Shown here: positions 56,407 through 64,000 of the stretch, piece after piece | Position numbering within the stretch: position 1 is the stretch's first letter | Layout of the letters: the number at the start of each line of letters is the position of its first letter | NCBI GenBank assembly: GCA_001890945.1 | Contig: MLAX01000003.1 | Location: 496,001-560,000, forward strand | DNA length: 64,000 bases | Reading direction: 5' to 3' | Source of the DNA: Alphaproteobacteria bacterium AO1-B | GTDB taxonomy: Bacteria; Pseudomonadota; Alphaproteobacteria; Rhizobiales; Stappiaceae | Translations under genes and position numbers: made by a program | Notes under the pieces: generated by a model | What the model saw: only the letters and a program-made list of their open reading frames with translations | What the model was told of the DNA's origin: nothing | The model's database searches: none

Positions 56407-57117
56407 TCACGGGCGGACAAGCACCTGCTCGGAGAGGTCCGCACAGCTTTCGAGGATGAGATCGGCGAGAGGGCTGAGGTCGGCTGCGGTTCCCGTGCCG
56501 GATAGGACACCGATCTTCAGGCCAGCCCCAGCATTTTTCGCCATTTCCAGATCGTGCGTGTTGTCGCCAGCGACCGCGATCTGGCTGACTGGGATGCCGG
56601 TTGTTCCGGAAAACGCTTTGACCATGCCGGGGCCGGGCTTGTGCCCATGACCGCTGTCATAACCGGCGATGAATGAAAACAGGTCCGTAATACCGGTGGT
56701 GCGTAGAAAGGCGGCGATAGACGCCTCACTGTCGCTGCTTGCAACCCCCAAGATATATCCAGCGTTGTGCAGTTCGTGGAGCGATGTTTCGAGCCCTGGC
56801 AGCAGTTTGGCCTTTTGCATCCCTTGCAGAAATATCCGGTCCAACACCGATGTCAGATGCTCAAGGGAGCGCGGGGCACCTTCGTTTATGAAAGCTTCTG
56901 CAATCTCCAGAGCGTTGCCGGCAGCAAACAGGCTGCCAGCCGCAGTTTTCCGTGTCCCCGGATCCATCCCACCGGCAACCAGCAAACGCTTCGACAAGAG
57001 CTCGTCGCCGTTTGCCGCGAATGAAGCTGCCTGTTCCTGTGGTGTTGCCCAGGTCGCATCAAAGTCCAGCAACGTGCCGTCCTTGTCAAAGAGGATCGCC
57101 TTGATTGTACAGGCCAT
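56407..57117 (-). CDS. HAD-superfamily hydrolase, phosphoglycolate phosphatase-like
   Basis: 236 residues. Nucleophile motif LFDKDGTLLDF, motif II VASSDSEA, Lys in HGHKPGPGM and motif IV VAGDNTHDLEMA: a subfamily IA phosphatase. The DKDGT variant (Lys in place of the usual Met/Leu) is common in this branch. Starts 8 bp after the small PAS gene, so the two form an operon. Substrate unknown. Confidence 0.9.
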   Translation of the reverse strand: MACTIKAILFDKDGTLLDFDATWATPQEQAASFAANGDELLSKRLLVAGGMDPGTRKTAAGSLFAAGNALEIAEAFINEGAPRSLEHLTSVLDRIFLQGMQKAKLLPGLETSLHELHNAGYILGVASSDSEASIAAFLRTTGITDLFSFIAGYDSGHGHKPGPGMVKAFSGTTGIPVSQIAVAGDNTHDLEMAKNAGAGLKIGVLSGTGTAADLSPLADLILESCADLSEQVLVRP

Positions 57118-57125
57118 GAAGCTGG

Positions 57126-57458
57126 CTAGTCCTCGATGATGAAGGAAATGCCGAAGGTGCAGCGAACGCCGTCAAGTTCACCCGGCCATTTGCATACGTT
57201 GAGGGTCGCTTCACCCTCGGAGGACTTATGAACGAATTCATGCATGTAGCCAGGTTTTCCCGCTGTAAGAACCTTTTTGTCATGGGCTACGAGCTCATCC
57301 GCGGTGTCTGCCCAAGGGAGTTCATGATCGGTCTTGCCAACAACGCCGCCGCCAAATTCGTTGATGGTGTCGTTGCCGAAGATATAGACCCCATCTTCGT
57401 TTTTTGCCCAAAAGATCACTGGCATCGAGTTCATGATCTTCAGATCTGCAGCATTCAT
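57126..57458 (-). CDS. single-domain PAS protein
   Basis: 110 residues from ATG 57458 with an excellent ribosome site (GGGAGGA). The whole protein is one PAS domain (IMNSMPVIFWAKNEDGVYIFGNDTINEFGG; GKTDHELPWADTADEL; FVHKSSEGEATLNVCKWP). No output domain. Coupled to the HAD hydrolase 8 bp downstream, which it may regulate (inference). Confidence 0.85.
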   Translation of the reverse strand: MNAADLKIMNSMPVIFWAKNEDGVYIFGNDTINEFGGGVVGKTDHELPWADTADELVAHDKKVLTAGKPGYMHEFVHKSSEGEATLNVCKWPGELDGVRCTFGISFIIED

Positions 57459-57534
57459 TTTGTCCTCCCTGAGGTTTTCTTTCGGCGCTATGGGAAAGGC
57501 GCTGTCAGAAGGTGACACGGGATCCTTTGAACGC

Positions 57535-57566
57535 AAAGAAAAAGGCAGCCACTTGGACCGCCTTTT
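57535..57566 (-). terminator. terminator after the monomeric isocitrate dehydrogenase gene
   Basis: Minus-strand AAAAGGC / GCCTTTT arms with a 13-nt loop and a T-rich tail, 27 bp beyond the stop. Confidence 0.7.
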
Positions 57567-57592
57567 GTATCTTTAATTTTGGCTTGTTCGCC

Positions 57593-59950
<2,358 letters not shown>

Positions 59951-60051
59951 CTAGCAAACGAGGCAAAAAACGCAATTAAGGTGGTTTACATAAAGAGGTA
60001 TAATGCCTGCCGCCGACGCAGCTGGTCAGTTCGGCTCCACACCAGATCTGA

Positions 60052-60843
60052 TCAGTTTATTGCGCTGTCGCCGTCCTTGTAGCGTGCCGTAATGCGATCA
60101 AATTCGCCGTTCTCCTGCAGGATTTGCAGTTCTTTGGAAAACGCGGCGACGAAGTCCTTTGGTACGCTTTTCTTGCTGAACATGATGTAGTTCGGCTCGG
60201 AAGCGACAATTGCGTTCGTTGCTTTAATCACCTCTGAAAGCCCGAGCGACTGGATCTCCGAGGTTACGACATAGGTTTCCCCCAAAATCGCATCGACCCG
60301 GCCGAGCTCAAGCTGTTTGAGGTTCAGTTCCAGGCTGTCCGTCATCTCAATCAGATGCGGATAGGCTTCCGACAGTGCTGGGAACGAACCGCCATAAGCA
60401 TAGTCCCTAACCACACCCAACCGTTTATCGTTTTGGAAGAAGTCGCCGAGGCTTTCATAGGTATCGACGTTTTCTGCCCGTACGAACAGCACTTCGTCGG
60501 CTTGAATATAGGGCGCTGAGAAATGTGCAAACGCCTCACGTTCAGGTGTCTTTGTAACGGGTGTGGCAATGTCTACCGCGCCGTTGCGCAAGGCATTGAG
60601 GTGTCGTGTCCAGGGCAGGGGTACTTTCACAAGATCACAGCCGAGCTTGCCGAGGATTGTCTCAATGACCTCGAAGTCCATGCCCCGGACTTCTCCGCCT
60701 TCGACGATGTTGTAAGGCCGGTAATCACCTGCGCCAGCGATCAGTGTGCCGCCGCGGGGGCACTCTTCAGAAGCTGCCGGTATTGGCACAAGTCCAATCG
60801 CAAACCCCATTACTATAGCTGGAACGATTGCCGCACGGTGCAT
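60052..60843 (-). CDS. periplasmic amino-acid-type solute-binding protein
   Basis: 263 residues with a Sec signal ending AASEEC. Family-3 solute-binding fold (GDYRPYNIVEGGEVRGMDFEVIETILGKLG; ALRNGAVDIATPVTKTPEREAFAHFSAPY). No ABC permease or ATPase genes are adjacent, so it may be an orphan receptor or work with a transporter elsewhere. Ligand unknown. Confidence 0.88.
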   Translation of the reverse strand: MHRAAIVPAIVMGFAIGLVPIPAASEECPRGGTLIAGAGDYRPYNIVEGGEVRGMDFEVIETILGKLGCDLVKVPLPWTRHLNALRNGAVDIATPVTKTPEREAFAHFSAPYIQADEVLFVRAENVDTYESLGDFFQNDKRLGVVRDYAYGGSFPALSEAYPHLIEMTDSLELNLKQLELGRVDAILGETYVVTSEIQSLGLSEVIKATNAIVASEPNYIMFSKKSVPKDFVAAFSKELQILQENGEFDRITARYKDGDSAIN

Positions 60844-60879
60844 GGCATCCTTCTTTGATAGCTAATAGAACCAGATCGT

Positions 60880-60906
60880 ACTCTCTCAGAGGAAGAATAA
60901 GAGAGT
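60880..60906. promoter_or_regulatory. inverted repeat in the divergent region before trmJ
   Basis: ACTCTCT / AGAGAGT perfect 7-bp arms, 13-nt spacer, in the 309-bp gap between the solute-binding protein start and trmJ. Could be an operator or a leader hairpin; nothing else is identified in that gap. Confidence 0.35.
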
Positions 60907-61152
60907 GTTGAGCTAAAGCAAAAAAATACGAGGTTTTGTTTTATTGCCGGTTTGTTTGTTTCCGCTTTTGGTTGGAAGATTTGCCAAGGCTCCCGTATCA
61001 GGTGTCTTGATTTGGGTGTGTCGGAGTTGATTGTTTGGAGTTTGTTTTCCAGAGATCTCAAGACATCGTTCAATGCGGCCCCGATTGACTCCGGTGCGGG
61101 TTGGGAATGCAGGGGCTTTAAAAGTTTCCGCCGTTCGGCTAAATCCCGCTTC

Positions 61153-61965
61153 ATGAGCAAAAACGCAAAAATCAGAGATGAAGCGCGGGCAATTACTGCG
61201 CTGCCGCCTGCTGTGATCCTATGTGAGCCACAGCTGGGCGAAAACATTGGAACAGCCGCCCGGGCGATGGCCAATTTCGGCCTGGTTGACCTTCGGATCG
61301 TCAATCCGCGCGATGGCTGGCCAAGTGAAAAAGCGCGCGCTGCAGCCAGCCGGGCAGACCATGTGATCGACAAGGTTCAGGTCTTCGAAACCACGGAAGC
61401 TGCGATTGCCGATCTGAATTTCGTTTATGCAACAACAGCCCGTTCGCGCGAGGTGCCAAAACCTGTCCGCGGCCCGGATGAAGCAGCAGTCAAGGCTGTG
61501 GATCTTGGTGAGCGCCAGCATGGTGTCGGCTACTTGTTCGGCCGTGAACGCTGGGGGCTGAACAACGAGGAAGTCGCGCTTGCCGACGAAATCGTTACCT
61601 TGCCAGTCGACCCGGATTTTGCATCGTTGAACATTGCTCAGGCTGTTCTCGTGTGCGCCTATGAGTGGCGGAAAACAGCGAGCAAGGGTGAATTGCCATT
61701 CTTGTTGTCAGAGAAAGAGCATCCGCCGGCGTCCAAGGACGACATTTTGCGGATGTTCGAACACCTGGAAGGCTCTCTTGACGAAGTGAGTTTCTTCCGT
61801 CCGCCGGAGCGCCGCCCGCATATGGTGCGGAACTTGCGCAACATCTTCCAAAAAGCTGAGCTCAGCGAACAGGAAGTCCGCACCTTGCGGGGCGTGATAG
61901 CTGCTCTGGAGCGTCGGGAAACACGTCCGCGTAAAACCCGTGACGTCGACGAGACAGAAGCCTGA
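61153..61965 (+). CDS. trmJ: tRNA (Cm32/Um32) methyltransferase, TrmJ-like
   Basis: 270 residues from ATG 61153, where homology begins; the frame opens earlier. SPOUT class: [44 protein letters not shown] and [22 protein letters not shown] form the knotted SAM site. Methylates ribose 32 in tRNA anticodon loops by family analogy. murI starts 10 bp after its stop. Confidence 0.92.
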   Translation: MSKNAKIRDEARAITALPPAVILCEPQLGENIGTAARAMANFGLVDLRIVNPRDGWPSEKARAAASRADHVIDKVQVFETTEAAIADLNFVYATTARSREVPKPVRGPDEAAVKAVDLGERQHGVGYLFGRERWGLNNEEVALADEIVTLPVDPDFASLNIAQAVLVCAYEWRKTASKGELPFLLSEKEHPPASKDDILRMFEHLEGSLDEVSFFRPPERRPHMVRNLRNIFQKAELSEQEVRTLRGVIAALERRETRPRKTRDVDETEA

Positions 61966-61975
61966 GGAAGTGCCC

Positions 61976-62776
61976 GTGGGTGATGTCCGGCCAGTGCTCT
62001 TTTATGATTCAGGGTTAGGCGGGCTCACGGTTCTTCGTGAGGCACGTTACCTGCTTCCCTATGAGCGCCTTCTTTATGTGGCGGACGATGCGGCTTTTCC
62101 AATTGGTCGCTGGCCGGAAGCAGAACTTCTTGTCAGATTACAGGACCAATTTGCCAGGCTGATCGAGGAATATGATCCAAAGGCGGTCGTGATCGCGTGC
62201 AACACCGCCTTCACGCTTGGTGGAGAGGCATTGCGTATAGCTTTTCCAAATGTGCCGTTTATCGGAACGGTCCCGGCGATCAAACCGGCAGCAGAGCGGA
62301 CGGCCTCGGGTCTGATTTCGGTGCTGGCGACACCTGGCACGGTTCGGCGGGCTTATACCCGCTCGTTGATAGAGAGTTTCGCCGCGCAGTGTCATGTCAG
62401 GCTCGTGGGCTCTGACAATCTGGCAGAACTCGCCGAACAGCATCTGCGCGGTGAGCCGGTGTCTGACGAGGCACTGCGACAGGAGATTTCGGACTGTTTT
62501 CTGGAGCAAAATGGCCAGCGGACAGATATCGTTGTTCTGGCCTGTACCCACTATCCGTTTTTGGCGAACAGGTTCCGGAAAATCGCACCTTGGCCCGTCG
62601 ATTGGCTGGACCCGGCCGAGGCGATCGCGCGCCAGTTGGTACGCGTTCTGGGATCGGATCTGGCATCGGCCCCATCTGAAAGCGCCGACCTTGCCATTTT
62701 GACATCAGGGGCCCGGAAACCTGCAATCGAGCGGCTTCTCGCCGGTTTTGGTCTGGCGCTTATGCCGGGCGAATGA
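61976..62776 (+). CDS. murI: glutamate racemase
   Basis: 266 residues from GTG 61976 with GAGGAAG at ideal distance; the longer GTG start at 61940 overlaps trmJ and adds non-homologous residues. Supplies D-glutamate for peptidoglycan. [16 protein letters not shown], catalytic Cys in VIACNTAFT and [11 protein letters not shown]. Follows trmJ in an operon. Confidence 0.93.
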   Translation: MGDVRPVLFYDSGLGGLTVLREARYLLPYERLLYVADDAAFPIGRWPEAELLVRLQDQFARLIEEYDPKAVVIACNTAFTLGGEALRIAFPNVPFIGTVPAIKPAAERTASGLISVLATPGTVRRAYTRSLIESFAAQCHVRLVGSDNLAELAEQHLRGEPVSDEALRQEISDCFLEQNGQRTDIVVLACTHYPFLANRFRKIAPWPVDWLDPAEAIARQLVRVLGSDLASAPSESADLAILTSGARKPAIERLLAGFGLALMPGE

Positions 62777-62819
62777 TCATGCGTAAGACCGCACTCAATC
62801 AGGTGCCGCGGTTGCGATC

Positions 62820-64000
62820 TCAGGCTGCCAGGGTCTTGAGTGCGATGCCATCATCCGTAGATTTGGCTGCGCCCTTCAGCTGACCGATTTCCTCTGTGAT
62901 CAATCCGGTGCTTGCCGGGACTCCCTTTGGCAGGGTGAGGATCGAGATCGAGCATTGCAGAAGCGGGAAGTCCCGCATTGTCCCATAGCGGTCTTGCGCG
63001 CGCATGAAGCCCTGCTCGCGGTGTTCCGGCTGATAGAAGCTTTCAACGTCGGTCCGGAACGCGCGTCGCAGAGCCCGCATTCTCGTTGCGATTTCCATCT
63101 GATCGCCGGTCAGGAACCCAGCCATGAAATCGTCGCCGCCGATATGCCCATGGAACGAGTTGTTGCCGGTTACATGTTTTTGCAGAAGTTCACTGAAGAG
63201 AATGATTGCGCGGTCGCCCTGACGGTATCCGTACGTATCGTTGAACGGCTTGAAGTTGTCGAAATCGATGTAACAAATGTGCCGGTCCGATGCCGTCGTG
63301 CAGGCAGATTTCGATATGAACCGGCTCACCGCGCCATTTCCGGGAAGGCCAGTAAGAGGATTTTGATCTTGCGCCTCCTGCAGACGCTTCTCGTGAATGA
63401 TCTTTAAAAGGGAGGTTGCCGAGAGGAACCCGGTGTAACGGAAATTCTGCGTGATGATGATGCCATCGGAGTTGATCGAGGAGGCAAACGTCACCAGCAG
63501 CATGTCCGCATTGGAATCGATATCCGCGATCGGGCAGGCCCGCACGAATGACCGCAATGGAAAGTCGAGCGCCGCCTTGGCGTCTTCGTCATCCGGCCCT
63601 CCGGCGTAAAGATAAGCTTTCAAATCGCGTTCATGGATAATGCCGCGCGGTTCCTGGTTGGCATCCAGAACAGGAATGATGCTGGCATCCTGATTGTGAA
63701 CAAAAAGATCCAGAAGATCGTTCATGGACGAATCGAATTGAACGGTTGGCAACTCCAACAGCTCATTGCGTATCCGGCATTGCTCTTCCTTGCGTTTTCC
63801 ATTCGGCGTGTCGGCGCGGATGTGATCGTAGAAAAGCTTTGCTGATCCGGGGGCGGCCGAGGGCTTTGCAATAAAATATCCCTGAACCAGGTCACAACCG
63901 GCATCCCGGCAGGCGCGGAACTCGCGTTCCGTTTCAATGCATTCTGCGATGACGCGGGCGCCTAAAACGTGGGCGAGATTTGCGACTGTTGTGACGAAGA
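62820..64000 (-). CDS. EAL-CBS-GGDEF c-di-GMP protein, 5' end outside the window
   Basis: At least 393 residues; the frame is open to the right edge, so the N-terminus is missing. The visible part begins in the end of an EAL domain (ARVIAECIETE, GCDLVQGYFIAKP), passes through a CBS pair (about 63,400-63,780) and ends in a GGDEF domain with CYIDFDNFKPFND and GGDDF in place of GGDEF. In EAL-CBS-GGDEF proteins the GGDDF form is often seen; activity cannot be judged. The internal TTG at 63758 is not a start. Confidence 0.88.
   Translation of the reverse strand, partial: FVTTVANLAHVLGARVIAECIETEREFRACRDAGCDLVQGYFIAKPSAAPGSAKLFYDHIRADTPNGKRKEEQCRIRNELLELPTVQFDSSMNDLLDLFVHNQDASIIPVLDANQEPRGIIHERDLKAYLYAGGPDDEDAKAALDFPLRSFVRACPIADIDSNADMLLVTFASSINSDGIIITQNFRYTGFLSATSLLKIIHEKRLQEAQDQNPLTGLPGNGAVSRFISKSACTTASDRHICYIDFDNFKPFNDTYGYRQGDRAIILFSELLQKHVTGNNSFHGHIGGDDFMAGFLTGDQMEIATRMRALRRAFRTDVESFYQPEHREQGFMRAQDRYGTMRDFPLLQCSISILTLPKGVPASTGLITEEIGQLKGAAKSTDDGIALKTLAA

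Overview
The window reads as a chromosomal segment of an alphaproteobacterium, most likely a marine member of the Hyphomicrobiales such as a Stappiaceae/Roseibium-like species. The taxonomic call is inference. It rests on a circularly permuted two-piece tmRNA gene, an alpha-type SspB, the recA-alaS pair, and the dfrA-hflK-hflC-DUF2065-degP-serB-miaA order. Genes are dense, moderately GC-rich and mostly housekeeping. I see no rRNA, tRNA, CRISPR array, prophage or transposase.

Layout. 1-3.2 kb: three minus-strand genes for coiled-coil and membrane-anchored proteins of unknown function, the first running off the left edge. 3.4-6.7 kb: a SABATH-type carboxyl methyltransferase downstream of a pseudouridine catabolism pair (PfkB kinase, PsuG). 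7-11 kb: recA with a candidate LexA box, then alaS. 11-20 kb: a cyclic-nucleotide-gated K+ channel, a small exported protein, an Asp/Glu-type racemase, an SDR behind a palindromic operator, icd, a ClC channel, a hotdog thioesterase and a D-lactate dehydrogenase-like flavoprotein. 20-24 kb: a giant AsmA-family protein that appears to start at CTG. 24-26 kb: RHH protein, DUF4169 protein, sspB and ssrA on one strand, i.e. the tmRNA tag and its ClpXP adaptor side by side. 26-32 kb: thyA, then an accessory block (AT-rich membrane protein, GFA protein, radical SAM/B12 protein, PAS-CPBP protein lacking the catalytic Glu pair, multicopper oxidase). 32-39 kb: dfrA, ElaA-like GNAT, hflK, hflC, DUF2065, degP, and serB/miaA diverging from one CATG.

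39-53 kb: a GNAT, leuA with a leucine-rich leader peptide, a DUF3616 protein, PhzF, a MarR-like regulator, a GNAT-Nudix fusion, pirin, a YadGH-type ABC exporter, a D,D-carboxypeptidase lipoprotein, a diguanylate cyclase, and ilvC followed by a duplicated scrap of its own 3' end. 53-64 kb: a TetR regulator with a palindromic operator, a GGDEF-EAL protein, a HAD/PAS pair, a second (monomeric) isocitrate dehydrogenase, a solute-binding protein, trmJ-murI, and an EAL-CBS-GGDEF protein cut by the right edge.

Connections worth noting: two unrelated NADP-isocitrate dehydrogenases 42 kb apart share a GTATACAAT box upstream; tmRNA and SspB adjoin; branched-chain amino acid synthesis (leuA, ilvC) carries an attenuator-like leader; three c-di-GMP proteins lie in the last 14 kb. 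The left-edge coiled-coil cluster and the PAS-CPBP/radical-SAM pair are the best places to look for something undescribed.
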